Part shown: piece after piece, positions 42,447 through 51,439 of the stretch
How the letters are laid out: each line of letters opens with the position of its first letter
How positions within the stretch are numbered: position 1 is the first letter of the stretch
Source of the DNA: an uncultured Selenomonadales bacterium
GTDB lineage: Bacteria > Bacillota > Negativicutes > DSM-1736 > Dendrosporobacteraceae
DNA length: 64,000 nt
NCBI GenBank assembly: GCA_946407015.1
Contig: CAMJML010000003.1
Location: 186,001-250,000 of the forward strand
Direction: 5' to 3'
Position numbers and translations under genes: made by a program
Notes under the pieces: model-generated
What the model saw: the letters and a program-made list of their open reading frames with translations, nothing else
Told to the model about the DNA's origin: nothing
Databases searched by the model: none

Positions 42447-43302
42447 CGGATTTATTAATGTTTTAAAACCTCCTGGTATGACCTCGCATGATGTTGTTTC
42501 ATTCATTCGCAGAATTTATGGACTAAAACGTGTTGGCCATGCGGGTACACTGGATCCGGCTGCAGCTGGTGTATTACCCGTGGCCTTAGGGCAAGCGACT
42601 AAACTCATTGAATATACGACCGATGCCGATAAAAGCTATCGCGCTGAGCTCACTTTCGGATTTTCAACGAATACCGGCGATACAACCGGGGAAATTACAT
42701 GCCGTTCAAATTTTGCAATGCCTGAGGAAACAGAGCTAGCCGCGGCATTGCATTCATTTGTCGGCAAAAATGAACAAGTTCCACCTATGCATTCGGCCAT
42801 CAAGATTGCAGGGAAAAAGTTATATGAACTTGCCAGAAATGGTATTACGGTAGAAAGAAAACCGCGGATTGTATGGATACACAAGATAGAGTTGATCCGT
42901 TCTGATGATCCTACGATTCTCTTTGATGTAACTTGCTCTAAAGGAACCTATATTCGAACTTTATGTATGGATATTGGCGCTAAGCTGAATATTCCAGCCG
43001 TCATGTCATTTTTAGTACGCACCCGAGTCGGTTCATTTTCGCTTGCGGACGCTTTTACAATCGAAGAGATTGCCGAACAGCCGAACCTAGCCTTACTGCC
43101 AGTCGATACTGCGTTACAGCACCTCCCTAAAGTCGTACTTTCAGAGTCTGAAGCAAGATCGTTTCAGCATGGTCAAGTCATACCTTACACGGGTCTTGCT
43201 CAACCTGTACTAAGAATCTATCAGCCTAATTATACATTTATCGGGATTGGTCAATTATCGTCCAATTCACTGATGCCAGTAAAGGTTATGTCATTTGCAT
43301 AA
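42439..43302 (+). CDS. truB: tRNA pseudouridine(55) synthase TruB
   Basis: 287 residues. GFINVLKPPGMTSHDVV, the catalytic aspartate in GHAGTLDPAAAGVLPVALG, CSKGTYIRTLCMDIG, and VPPMHSAIKIAGKKLYE are all TruB motifs. It makes pseudouridine 55 in the T-loop of tRNA. ribF follows after 41 bp. Confidence 0.96.
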   Translation: MSNGFINVLKPPGMTSHDVVSFIRRIYGLKRVGHAGTLDPAAAGVLPVALGQATKLIEYTTDADKSYRAELTFGFSTNTGDTTGEITCRSNFAMPEETELAAALHSFVGKNEQVPPMHSAIKIAGKKLYELARNGITVERKPRIVWIHKIELIRSDDPTILFDVTCSKGTYIRTLCMDIGAKLNIPAVMSFLVRTRVGSFSLADAFTIEEIAEQPNLALLPVDTALQHLPKVVLSESEARSFQHGQVIPYTGLAQPVLRIYQPNYTFIGIGQLSSNSLMPVKVMSFA

Positions 43303-43343
43303 TTGATCGGCTCAACAGCTTATTGTTCAAGAGGAGAAGTTAT

Positions 43344-44261
43344 ATGCAAGTTTTTTCAACAGTTGACAAATTATGCGATCAGTATCCCAATATTACCGTA
43401 GCATTAGGTACATTTGACGGGGTCCACATCGGACATCAAAAAATTATCGGCAGAGCAGTCGCTTTAGCAAAAGCGATTCAAGGCACAAGCGTAGTCTTTA
43501 CATTTAGCAATCATCCTTTATCAATTGTTGACCCCCAACGATGCCCCGCTCAACTGATCAGCAATGAATATAAGGCAGAATTAATGCAAGAGCTAGGGGT
43601 AGATGTATTACTGAATATCCCTTTTACCTTTGAACTACTAAAATATTCTGCTGCTGAATTTATTCATTTGCTCAAAATGAATTTAACCCCAAAACATATT
43701 GTGATCGGCCCTAATTATTCTTTTGGTTATAAGTGTGCGGGGAATCCGGCCTTATTAGCAGAAGCCGGACTTAAAGAAAATTTTGAAGTTGAAGTACATC
43801 CGGCAGTTTTGATGGACGGAGATATTGTGAGCAGTACTTTAATTAGAAAATTCATCGCTGAGGGAAATGTTTCTGCAGGTGCACGGTTATTGGGACGAAA
43901 TTTCAGAATAAAAGGTCAAGTGATAACGGGAGACCAGCGTGGACGAATATTAGGGTTTCCGACAGCAAATCTGGCGCTTCCCGACAAATTTGCTGTTCCG
44001 AATAACGGTGTCTATGCAGTAAAAACCTATTATGACCATCATGTATATCCTTCGATTGCAAATATTGGCATTAACCCAACTTTTAATGGAACAAACCGGC
44101 ATATCGAAGTCCATTTGCTTAATTTTTCTGGAGACTTGTATCATCAATTTATCGAAATTGAATTTCTCGAAAAATTACGGTCTGAAAAGACTTTTCCTGG
44201 TGTACATGAACTCATTGAACAAATAAAAACAGATATTCAGGCCGCACAGTCTTATTATTAA
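43344..44261 (+). CDS. ribF: Bifunctional riboflavin kinase/FAD synthetase RibF
   Basis: 305 residues from ATG 43344, with AAGAGGAGA ahead; a TTG at 43323 lies before that site and is less likely. The N-terminal FAD synthetase domain has LGTFDGVHIGHQKII and SSTLIRKFIAEGNV. The C-terminal riboflavin kinase domain has GRILGFPTANL and the GVYAV stretch. It makes FMN and FAD from riboflavin. Confidence 0.96.
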   Translation: MQVFSTVDKLCDQYPNITVALGTFDGVHIGHQKIIGRAVALAKAIQGTSVVFTFSNHPLSIVDPQRCPAQLISNEYKAELMQELGVDVLLNIPFTFELLKYSAAEFIHLLKMNLTPKHIVIGPNYSFGYKCAGNPALLAEAGLKENFEVEVHPAVLMDGDIVSSTLIRKFIAEGNVSAGARLLGRNFRIKGQVITGDQRGRILGFPTANLALPDKFAVPNNGVYAVKTYYDHHVYPSIANIGINPTFNGTNRHIEVHLLNFSGDLYHQFIEIEFLEKLRSEKTFPGVHELIEQIKTDIQAAQSYY

Positions 44262-44287
44262 TTTTCTATAATTTGATATTATTTTCA

Positions 44288-44316
44288 TTTACATCCTTAA
44301 TGGTTTATGTTAAACT
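44288..44316 (+). promoter_or_regulatory. Putative promoter of rpsO
   Basis: TTTACA (44288-44293), 17-bp spacer, TAAACT (44311-44316). Only 27 bp separate it from the ribF stop. Confidence 0.5.
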
Positions 44317-44344
44317 AATAAAGATGTGGAAAATATACACATAC

Positions 44345-44399
44345 TGAACCATAGCGAGGAAATCGATACTCCGACGTTTTCTTGGCTAGTGGGGATATC
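44345..44399 (+). promoter_or_regulatory. rpsO leader with alternative stem pairs, possible S15 autoregulatory RNA
   Basis: GATACTCC (44365-44372) pairs with GGGGATATC (44391-44399) with one bulge, and 44349-44362 pairs imperfectly with 44377-44392, so the two stems interlock. The leader ends at the ribosome site AGGAGG. S15 represses its own translation in several bacteria through such leader structures; this one is an inference. Confidence 0.4.
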
Positions 44400-44421
44400 T
44401 TTAAATAAGGAGGTGCTTACT

Positions 44422-44688
44422 GTGTTAACTGCTGAATCTAAACAACAATTAATCGAAAAATATCGACTTCATGAGGCTGATACCGGATCTCCTGAAGTCC
44501 AAATTGCGATTTTGACAGAACGTATTAATTATCTTACTAACCACTTAAAAGAACACAAAAAAGATCATCATTCACGTCGTGGTCTGTTGAAAATGGTTGG
44601 TCAACGCAGAGGATTATTAAATTATCTGCGCGATAATGATATTGAAAGATATCGTACCATTATCGCTAAACTCAATCTTCGTAAATAA
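44422..44688 (+). CDS. rpsO: 30S ribosomal protein S15
   Basis: 88 residues from GTG 44422, preceded by AAGGAGGTG; the same frame is open upstream to 44326, but that start has no ribosome site and would give a non-S15 extension. S15 features: [43 protein letters not shown], and [11 protein letters not shown]. It binds 16S rRNA and is usually encoded with pnp, as here. Confidence 0.97.
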   Translation: MLTAESKQQLIEKYRLHEADTGSPEVQIAILTERINYLTNHLKEHKKDHHSRRGLLKMVGQRRGLLNYLRDNDIERYRTIIAKLNLRK

Positions 44689-44690
44689 TG

Positions 44691-44716
44691 AAAGCGGGAC
44701 TATCCCGCTTTTTTTA
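44691..44716 (+). terminator. Terminator between rpsO and pnp
   Basis: 9-bp stem AAAGCGGGA (44691-44699) with TCCCGCTTT (44703-44711), 3-nt loop, then TTTTTA. It starts two bases after the rpsO stop. pnp transcription must use read-through or an internal promoter. Confidence 0.85.
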
Positions 44717-44816
44717 TTTTGCAAGGTTAAGAGATTATAAAAAAGGAAATAATAAAAAAAATGTCGAAGAGGTATTCTTGGAAAAGAATAGGGGATTTTT
44801 TAGAGGAGGACGAAAT

Positions 44817-46922
44817 ATGCATCGTTTTGAAATGGAACTAGGCAGCAGACCGCTCATTATTGAGTCGGGCAAACTGGCCAAACAAGCAAATGGAGCTGTT
44901 TTAGTTCGATATGGCGATACAGCGGTTCTGGTTACAGCTACCGCATCAGCCGAACCACGTGAAGGAATTGATTTTTTCCCACTCACTGTTGATTACGAAG
45001 AAAGGCTTTATTCTGTTGGTAAAATACCTGGAGGTTTTATCAAGCGTGAAGGCAGGCCAAGTGAATCGGCCATCCTTTCTGGCCGCTTGATTGACCGGCC
45101 GATTCGTCCATTATTTGCCGAAGGTTTTCGCAATGATGTGCAAGTGGTGGCAACCGTTTTATCCGTAGACCAGAACAATCCACCCGATATTCCGGCTATG
45201 ATCGGTGCATCGTGCGCTCTGTGCACCTCAGATATTCCGTTTAATGGTCCTATCGGAGGAGTACGTGTTGGCAGGATAGACGGACAACTCATCATAAACC
45301 CAACCGTTGACGAACAAGAACAAAGTGAGTTAAATCTTGTTGTAGCCGGCACGAAAGATGCTGTCATCATGGTGGAAGCGGGAGCAAACGAACTGCCTGA
45401 AGAAGTGATCCTGGAAGCAATCACTTTTGGCCATGATGTCATTCGCACCATTATTGACTTTCAATTAAAGATTGTTGATGCAATCGGCAAGCCCAAGCGT
45501 GATATTAAATTATTTGAAGTTCCTGCTGAAATTGATGGGGCTGTCCGCAGCTATGTCACTGAAAAGTTAAGTACAGCAGTAAGAAATTCCGATAAACTGG
45601 AACGAGAAGCGCAAATTACTGCTGTAAAAAATGAGGCAATTGAATATTTCGCTACCGTTTTCCCTGACAATACCAAAAATGTTCAGTATGTTGTCCAAAA
45701 AGTTTTAAAAGAAATTGTCCGGAAAATGATTACAGTCGAAAAAATCCGGCCAGATGGGCGTGGATTAGAGGAAGTACGCCCCATTACTTGTGATATTTCC
45801 CTGTTAGCTCGCACTCATGGCTCTGGCTTATTTACACGTGGACAAACTCAAGTTCTTACGGTTACTACACTGGGCGCTATCGGCGATGAGCAAATACTGG
45901 ATGGCTTAGGGGTTGAAGAATCCAAACGTTATATGCATCATTATAACTTCCCATCATATAGTGTTGGTGAAACAAGACCTTCACGCGGGCCTGGACGCCG
46001 TGAAATTGGGCATGGAGCATTAGCTGAACGGGCTTTGGTGCCGGTTATCCCTAATGAAACAGAATTCCCTTATACCATTCGCCTCGTATCTGAAGTGCTA
46101 GAATCCAATGGCTCTTCATCAATGGGCAGCGTATGCGGCAGCACCTTATCCCTTATGGATGCGGGCGTTCCTATTAAAAGACCTGTTTCGGGCGTGGCTA
46201 TGGGATTAGTCAAAGATGGCGACCATTATTCCATCTTGACAGATATCCAAGGTATGGAAGATGCTTTGGGTGATATGGATTTCAAAGTTGCAGGTACTAC
46301 CCAAGGCGTTACAGCAATCCAAATGGATATTAAAATTGCTGGTATTACAAAAGAGATCCTTACTTCTGCTCTTGAACAAGCGAAGAGAGGCCGTAGTCAT
46401 ATTTTGAATATTATGCTGGAGACTATTAATACTCCAAAATCCGAGCTTTCTCCATATGCTCCCAGAATTATTACAATGGAGATTGACCCTGATAAAATTC
46501 GCGATGTCATTGGGCCAGGTGGCAAAACAATTAAAAAGATCATCGAGGAAACAGGGGTAACGATTGATATTGAAGATGACGGTAAAGTCTTTATTGCAGC
46601 AGTCGATGTTGAAGCCGGACAGAAAGCTGTCAAAATCATCGAAAGCCTGGTCCGTGAGGTCGAGGTAGGAGGGACTTACCTGGGTAAGGTCACCCGCATT
46701 ATGAATTTTGGTGCTTTCGTTGAAATATTACCAGGCAAGGAAGGTCTTGTTCACATTTCACAATTAGCTCGCGAACGTGTTGCCAAAGTGGAAGATGTTG
46801 TGAAAATCGGTGATGAGATATTAGTGAAAGTGACTGAGATTGATCGTCAAGGCCGAGTGAACTTGTCCCGTAAAGAACTTTTAAAACAAGAAAATGATGA
46901 TGCCAGTAATAAACCCACATAA
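44817..46922 (+). CDS. pnp: Polyribonucleotide nucleotidyltransferase (PNPase)
   Basis: 701 residues from ATG 44817 with GAGGAGGA ahead; the frame is open upstream to 44688 but the extension is not PNPase-like and overlaps the terminator. Two RNase PH domains (first with [20 protein letters not shown], second with [16 protein letters not shown] and [15 protein letters not shown]), a KH domain ([18 protein letters not shown]) and a C-terminal S1 domain ([19 protein letters not shown]). It degrades RNA 3'-5' phosphorolytically and may be part of a degradosome with RNase J. Confidence 0.97.
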   Translation: MHRFEMELGSRPLIIESGKLAKQANGAVLVRYGDTAVLVTATASAEPREGIDFFPLTVDYEERLYSVGKIPGGFIKREGRPSESAILSGRLIDRPIRPLFAEGFRNDVQVVATVLSVDQNNPPDIPAMIGASCALCTSDIPFNGPIGGVRVGRIDGQLIINPTVDEQEQSELNLVVAGTKDAVIMVEAGANELPEEVILEAITFGHDVIRTIIDFQLKIVDAIGKPKRDIKLFEVPAEIDGAVRSYVTEKLSTAVRNSDKLEREAQITAVKNEAIEYFATVFPDNTKNVQYVVQKVLKEIVRKMITVEKIRPDGRGLEEVRPITCDISLLARTHGSGLFTRGQTQVLTVTTLGAIGDEQILDGLGVEESKRYMHHYNFPSYSVGETRPSRGPGRREIGHGALAERALVPVIPNETEFPYTIRLVSEVLESNGSSSMGSVCGSTLSLMDAGVPIKRPVSGVAMGLVKDGDHYSILTDIQGMEDALGDMDFKVAGTTQGVTAIQMDIKIAGITKEILTSALEQAKRGRSHILNIMLETINTPKSELSPYAPRIITMEIDPDKIRDVIGPGGKTIKKIIEETGVTIDIEDDGKVFIAAVDVEAGQKAVKIIESLVREVEVGGTYLGKVTRIMNFGAFVEILPGKEGLVHISQLARERVAKVEDVVKIGDEILVKVTEIDRQGRVNLSRKELLKQENDDASNKPT

Positions 46923-46946
46923 ACCGAAAGGTTTATGTTTTTTTTT
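46918..46946 (+). terminator. Terminator after pnp
   Basis: 8-bp stem CATAAACC (46918-46925) with GGTTTATG (46930-46937), a GAAA tetraloop and a run of nine T. The left arm overlaps the pnp stop codon. Confidence 0.9.
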
Positions 46947-47021
46947 CATTTGCTCATGAAATGGTCACTATTTTAATAAACTGTAGAAGCAAGCAAATTG
47001 TTTCTACAGGAGTGATGTCCT

Positions 47022-47741
47022 TTGAAATGGATGATCGTTACCCGGATAAGGCAGTGGTATGTCTTTTTTGCTGCCGGCGTTTTTCTGACTATTGCGATGT
47101 TGGCCGGCATGCTGCAACCATTAATTACGAACAATACGACAAATCAAATAAAACTTCAGCCTATCTTCCACGGAAACATTACTGAGCCAAAGGTCGCATT
47201 TGCCTGTAATGTATTTTGGGGTGAAGAATTCTTACCTGATATGCTCAAAACATTTGAAGATCAGAATATTCATATTACCTTTTTTATTGGCGGTAGCTGG
47301 GCGAAAAAATATCCTGAATTATTAACCGATATGGCCAATCGGGGCCACGAACTTGGCAACCATACCTATAGCCATCCACACCCGAATACGCTAAGTAAGG
47401 AAAAAAACAAAGAACAAATTCTCAAAACCGAGGAACTCGTTAAAGAACATACTGGTTACAAAACCGTACTTTATGCCCCTCCCTATGGTGAATATAATGA
47501 TACTGTCTTGAAAGCCGCAGATGAACTTGGTTATACAACGATCATGTGGAGTATTGATACAATTGATTGGAAGCGCCCACCTGCCGATATATTGAAAAAT
47601 CGTGTCATGAAAAAGCTACATAATGGTGCCATTATTCTGATGCATCCAACTGAACCAACAGCGAAAGCATTGCCGCAGTTAATTAGTGAAATCAAGCAGG
47701 CAGGTTATACGATCACCACTGTTTCTGATATACTGAAATAG
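47022..47741 (+). CDS. Polysaccharide deacetylase family protein, YlxY/PdaB-like
   Basis: 239 residues from TTG 47022, the start correctly spaced from AGGAG. A membrane anchor lies at about residues 11-32. The NodB homology domain follows: VAFACNVFWGEEFLP (59-72), the HTYSHPHP metal site (114-121), and LYAPPYGEYND. The usual first-motif aspartates (TFDD or FDxSWG in PdaB) are replaced: position 63 is Asn, so the catalytic base and metal aspartate seem missing. The metal histidines are kept. Position directly after pnp and before the M16 peptidase matches ylxY in Bacillus. The protein is probably membrane-anchored and exposed; activity is doubtful. Confidence 0.85.
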   Translation: MKWMIVTRIRQWYVFFAAGVFLTIAMLAGMLQPLITNNTTNQIKLQPIFHGNITEPKVAFACNVFWGEEFLPDMLKTFEDQNIHITFFIGGSWAKKYPELLTDMANRGHELGNHTYSHPHPNTLSKEKNKEQILKTEELVKEHTGYKTVLYAPPYGEYNDTVLKAADELGYTTIMWSIDTIDWKRPPADILKNRVMKKLHNGAIILMHPTEPTAKALPQLISEIKQAGYTITTVSDILK

Positions 47742-47743
47742 TC

Positions 47744-47772
47744 AAACAGGCAGATAATTGCCTGTTTTTTTC
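47744..47772 (+). terminator. Terminator after the polysaccharide deacetylase-like gene
   Basis: 9-bp stem AAACAGGCA (47744-47752) with TGCCTGTTT (47759-47767), 6-nt loop and a T-tract. Confidence 0.9.
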
Positions 47773-47891
47773 ATTGCCAAACCCTCCTCGTTGTGTTATT
47801 ATGTCAACATGCTTCTTTTTAGAACGCGGGAGACCATTACCCGTAATCCTAATATTTTAAGCATTTACCAATCTACACGAGGAGGTATTCA

Positions 47892-48764
47892 GTGAATAAA
47901 TTTAAATTTATAACATTTTTTATGTTGACTTTACTGCTATTTACTATTTTTTTGCCTATTCAAACAACCTACGCCGCTGCTCCTATAGACAGTGTCATAA
48001 ATACTTTAACAAGCAACACCTTATCAGCAACTGACAGCGGAGGTAGTAGTGGCAGTAATATTTTCGAAAAGCTTTTTGGATTCCTTTTTGACAAAATTTT
48101 AGGACCTCTTTTTGGTTCGAAGTCGACAAGTGGATCTAACGACGAATCACCTGTAAAAGTAACACCATTACCAACAAATCCAAATTCGAATACCGGAACG
48201 TTACGCGGTAAAGTCATTGTTGTCGATCCTGGCCATGGCGGCAGCAATCCTGGTGCCGTAGCCAATAACAGCCGCGAAGCAGACAACAATCTTGCCGTAA
48301 GTTTAAAACTGCGTGATCAGTTGGTACAAGCGGGCGCCAAAGTCATCATGACTCGTGAAACCGATCGCACGGTAGCAAAAGAAGGAAGTTCTTTAGGACA
48401 AGAATTACAAGCCAGGGTAGATTTAGCCGAGTCTAATCAGGCCGATCTGTTTGTCAGTATTCACTCCAACTCGAATCCACAATCTTCTATCGCTGGTGCA
48501 ATGACCTTTTACCCAAATGGGAAATCACCAAAACTTGCGACGAATGTTCAAAATGCTTTAATCAACGCAACCGGAGCCGTAGATAAGGGCACCTCTCCGG
48601 AAACCTTCTATGTCTTGCGAAATACTTCTATGCCAAGTATTCTAGTAGAAATGGGCTTTGTAACCAATGCTCAAGAGGCCGCGAAATTAAACAATGACTC
48701 TTATCGCACCAATATTTCAAAAGGGATTTTTAACGGGATTGTGAATTATTTTAGTAATTCTTAA
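47892..48764 (+). CDS. N-acetylmuramoyl-L-alanine amidase (Amidase_3)
   Basis: 290 residues from a GTG with GAGGAGG ahead. A signal peptide occupies about residues 1-29 (hydrophobic run, AAA end). A low-complexity Ser/Gly/Thr linker then leads to the zinc amidase domain: VDPGHGGSNPGA with the first histidine (115), Glu in READNN (129), the second histidine in VSIHSNSNP, and VEMGFV with the catalytic glutamate. It cleaves the bond between MurNAc and L-Ala in peptidoglycan, as CwlD does in sporulation. The exact role, vegetative or sporulation, is unresolved. Confidence 0.9.
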   Translation: MNKFKFITFFMLTLLLFTIFLPIQTTYAAAPIDSVINTLTSNTLSATDSGGSSGSNIFEKLFGFLFDKILGPLFGSKSTSGSNDESPVKVTPLPTNPNSNTGTLRGKVIVVDPGHGGSNPGAVANNSREADNNLAVSLKLRDQLVQAGAKVIMTRETDRTVAKEGSSLGQELQARVDLAESNQADLFVSIHSNSNPQSSIAGAMTFYPNGKSPKLATNVQNALINATGAVDKGTSPETFYVLRNTSMPSILVEMGFVTNAQEAAKLNNDSYRTNISKGIFNGIVNYFSNS

Positions 48765-48766
48765 GC

Positions 48767-48799
48767 GTAAAAAGCAGAGACCTTGTCTCTGCTTTTTAC
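48767..48799 (+). terminator. Terminator after the amidase gene
   Basis: 14-bp perfect stem GTAAAAAGCAGAGA (48767-48780) with TCTCTGCTTTTTAC (48786-48799), 5-nt loop. The right arm contains a T5 run. Confidence 0.9.
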
Positions 48800-48958
48800 C
48801 ATTTATCCCGGTACGAAAAGCTCTTAAGCAGTAGGATAACAGCGTATAGATCGTAAATCATCCGACATGTTTGGAGCTTCGTGAAATATAATTTTATTAG
48901 AAGGATTTTATTCTACTAACCAGAAGTTAATTAAATACAAAACTTAAGGAGTAACCGA

Positions 48959-50206
48959 ATGTATCAAAAGTCTATTTTACCGAACGGAATCAGAGTCCTA
49001 TCAGAATGCCTTCCTTATGTAAAATCGGTAACAGTGGGTGTCTGGCTTGGCAGTGGTTCGCGCTCAGAAGAGTCTTATAATCATGGAATCTCACATTTTA
49101 TTGAACATTTGATGTTTAAAGGAACGGAGAAACGTTCTGCTAAGGATATTGCTGAAATTGTGGATGCTGTAGGGGGACAGTTAAATGCCTTTACAGCAAA
49201 AGAACATACCTGTTTTTATATGAAGGTATTGGATACACACTTGGAGTTGGCTATTGATGTCATTAGTGATATGTTATTAAACTCAAAGTTCTCCGACCAA
49301 GATATTGAAAGAGAGCGAGAGGTCATCCTTGAGGAATTATCCATGTACGAGGATACTCCTGATGAATTAATTCATGATTTGCATATGGAGGAAGTCTGGC
49401 CAGGCCACCAGTTAGGCCAAAGTATTATCGGCACGGCAGATTCAATACAAAAGATTGACCGGTCAGCTATTTTAGATTATTACAACCGTTTCTATACTCC
49501 TGATAATCTCGTTATTGCCGCAGCCGGTAACGTTAAGCACGACCATTTAGTGAGCCTGGCCGAACAATATTTCGGGAAGCTTTCCGGTTCAAAGTATAAA
49601 ATAAAAGTAAACAGCCCGGTCTTTACCCTTAGCAATAAAATTCATCAAAAAGCGACCGAGCAAGTTCATCTATGCTTAGGCACCGATGGCATTAACCAGG
49701 AATCGCCGGATATCTATGCTTTTCATATCGTTAATAATTTGTTAGGTGGTGGAATCAGTTCACGGTTATTTCAATCGATACGGGAAGAAAAGGGATTAGC
49801 TTATTCCGTTTATTCCTATCAAACAAACTATAGCGATGGCGGCTTATTAACCATTTATGCCGGAACTCGTCCATCCAATGTTGAGCAAGTCCTTCATCTT
49901 ATTCTGAATACGATTACGGATTTAAAAACAAACGGGTTGACCGAAGCGGAACTTACTCGTGTGAAAGAGCAGTTAAAAGGAAGTTTGCTATTAGGTTTAG
50001 AAAGTTCCAGCAGTCGTATGTCGAGAATCGGAAAAATGGAGATTGCACTAGGAAAATATGTTCCGCTAGACGAAGTCGTTGCTAAAATTGATCAAACGAC
50101 TCGTACAGATGTTGCAACTGTTATTGATAACATCTTTAACGAGAATCATCGTTGTCTGACCACACTAGGGCCAGTTGACAAAATTGTAACGCCCATTAAC
50201 TTTTAA
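48959..50206 (+). CDS. M16 family zinc peptidase (YmxG/MlpA-like)
   Basis: 415 residues. The zinc motif is inverted HxxEH, seen as HFIEH at 46-50, and the glycine-rich hairpin after it (FKGTEKRS). The C-terminal half has the conserved region LLGGGISSRLFQSIREEKGLAYSVYSYQ. M16 peptidases of this length (mitochondrial processing peptidase-like) degrade peptides or process proteins; the Bacillus homologue beside dut and ylmC is MlpA/YmxG. No signal peptide. AAGGAG precedes the ATG. Confidence 0.93.
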   Translation: MYQKSILPNGIRVLSECLPYVKSVTVGVWLGSGSRSEESYNHGISHFIEHLMFKGTEKRSAKDIAEIVDAVGGQLNAFTAKEHTCFYMKVLDTHLELAIDVISDMLLNSKFSDQDIEREREVILEELSMYEDTPDELIHDLHMEEVWPGHQLGQSIIGTADSIQKIDRSAILDYYNRFYTPDNLVIAAAGNVKHDHLVSLAEQYFGKLSGSKYKIKVNSPVFTLSNKIHQKATEQVHLCLGTDGINQESPDIYAFHIVNNLLGGGISSRLFQSIREEKGLAYSVYSYQTNYSDGGLLTIYAGTRPSNVEQVLHLILNTITDLKTNGLTEAELTRVKEQLKGSLLLGLESSSSRMSRIGKMEIALGKYVPLDEVVAKIDQTTRTDVATVIDNIFNENHRCLTTLGPVDKIVTPINF

Positions 50207-50220
50207 ACTGAGGAGATTGT

Positions 50221-50676
50221 ATGACTACCAGAGGTTTCGAAATTGTTTCTGAATATGCCGCTAAGCAAATTGAATTGCCAGTCCGTAAAACAGCGCAGAG
50301 TGCCGGCTATGATTTAGCCGCTGCTGAAGATATGGTAATTTTACCGCAGCAGGTAACACTGATTCCTACAGGGCTAAAAGCCTATATGAAACAAGACGAG
50401 TATCTAGGCTTGCATATTCGATCCGGTTTTGCCATTAAAAATAGGATCACTTTGATTAACAGCCAAGGCATCATTGATGCGGATTATTACAATAATCCTG
50501 ATAATGAAGGACATATTATGATTGCAGTATACAATTATCAAGGTAGTCCTGTACCTGTACCAAAAGGTACGCGTATTGCTCAAGGTATATTTTATCAATA
50601 TCTGCTGGCCGATCATGATGATCGCAACATTTTGCAAACTAGACTGGGCGGCTTTGGCAGTACCGGTAGCAGCTAA
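50221..50676 (+). CDS. dut: Deoxyuridine 5'-triphosphate nucleotidohydrolase
   Basis: 151 residues, trimeric dUTPase. The five motifs are seen in order: AGYDLAAAED, IRSGFAIKN, GIIDADYYNN, RIAQGIF and the C-terminal RLGGFGSTGSS that closes over the active site. The third and fourth motifs and the extra residues between them match the Gram-positive/phage-type dUTPases. It removes dUTP and yields dUMP. Located 14 bp after the peptidase gene. Confidence 0.93.
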   Translation: MTTRGFEIVSEYAAKQIELPVRKTAQSAGYDLAAAEDMVILPQQVTLIPTGLKAYMKQDEYLGLHIRSGFAIKNRITLINSQGIIDADYYNNPDNEGHIMIAVYNYQGSPVPVPKGTRIAQGIFYQYLLADHDDRNILQTRLGGFGSTGSS

Positions 50677-50708
50677 AACAGGTAAAGACTTTACCTGTTT
50701 TTATTTTT
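50675..50708 (+). terminator. Terminator after dut
   Basis: 12-bp perfect stem AAAACAGGTAAA (50675-50686) with TTTACCTGTTTT (50690-50701), 3-nt loop, followed by TATTTTTTG. The left arm overlaps the dut stop. Confidence 0.9.
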
Positions 50709-50766
50709 TGGACATATTTTATTTTTTTTGTCATAAGCATTTACAAAGAACCTGTGGAGGGATAGG

Positions 50767-51069
50767 ATGAACAGTTTAGCAACTCTACTTTTACTGTGTA
50801 TTGGTATCGCCTCCTCAATCGGATTGCGGGTTTATCGCTATCGTCAAATCATAGACCATGAAACGAAATCCTCGCCACTTTCATTGGCGATTCAAGAAAT
50901 TGTCGCCGTTTCCGGCGGGGTTTATTTATCCCTAGTTATGCTAACCTCTTTTTTAAAGTTGGATATTCCTGAAAGAATATCCCTAAGCACAATAGCTATT
51001 GATCCTTTAGCCTTAACAGCCATTTGTCTAGCTATGATCCAACCGTTATTTTTCAAATTTATAAAGTAG
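50767..51069 (+). CDS. Small integral membrane protein, unknown
   Basis: 100 residues with a start (ATG 50767) spaced from GTGGAGGGAT. There are three hydrophobic segments, at about 1-21, 41-65 and 75-98, and a short basic loop (RVYRYRQ). I do not recognise a family. It sits between dut and a YlmC-like gene, 12 bp from the latter, so co-expression is likely. A supporting membrane role is the most that can be said. Confidence 0.75.
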   Translation: MNSLATLLLLCIGIASSIGLRVYRYRQIIDHETKSSPLSLAIQEIVAVSGGVYLSLVMLTSFLKLDIPERISLSTIAIDPLALTAICLAMIQPLFFKFIK

Positions 51070-51081
51070 GTGGTGAATTTT

Positions 51082-51375
51082 ATGCGTTTGAGTGAGTTAT
51101 CAGGAAAAGAGGTTATTAATATTGGCGACGGAGGGAGGTTAGGGATTATCGACGAGTGCGAACTGGCTTTTGAAATAAGATCCGGAAAAATTCATTCATT
51201 GATTTTACCGAATAAGAACGGTTTTTTAAAAATCTTTAATGATCATAAAACATCTTCAATTCCGTGGGGGGCAATTAAGCGAGTAGGGGATGAAGTTATT
51301 ATTGTTGATCTAAATAACGCCTATGATCGAATGTATTCCAACTTTAGACGTGAACGGCAAGAAAACACATATTAA
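51082..51375 (+). CDS. YlmC/YmxH family PRC-barrel protein
   Basis: 97 residues from ATG 51082, AGGTGGTGA ahead; a GTG at 51070 lies inside that site. The pattern LSELSGKEVINIGDGGRLGIIDECELAFE is that of the YlmC/YmxH sporulation-associated PRC-barrel family, and the end IKRVGDEVIIVDL is also typical. The gene lies next to the dut and M16 genes in Bacillus too. The molecular role is unknown. Confidence 0.87.
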   Translation: MRLSELSGKEVINIGDGGRLGIIDECELAFEIRSGKIHSLILPNKNGFLKIFNDHKTSSIPWGAIKRVGDEVIIVDLNNAYDRMYSNFRRERQENTY

Positions 51376-51439
51376 TGATGATTCAAGGACAAACTAGCAT
51401 TAATTACAAATAAGCATTTAATGTTAGGAGGAATCAGGA

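Noticed and set aside
44688-44816. 43-residue N-terminal extension of PNPase
   Set aside because: It overlaps the rpsO terminator and lacks PNPase similarity; the ATG at 44817 has a strong ribosome site.
45008-45451. 147-codon frame on the minus strand inside pnp
   Set aside because: It is antisense to the conserved first PNPase domain, and it is low complexity (Ser/Thr/Pro-rich).
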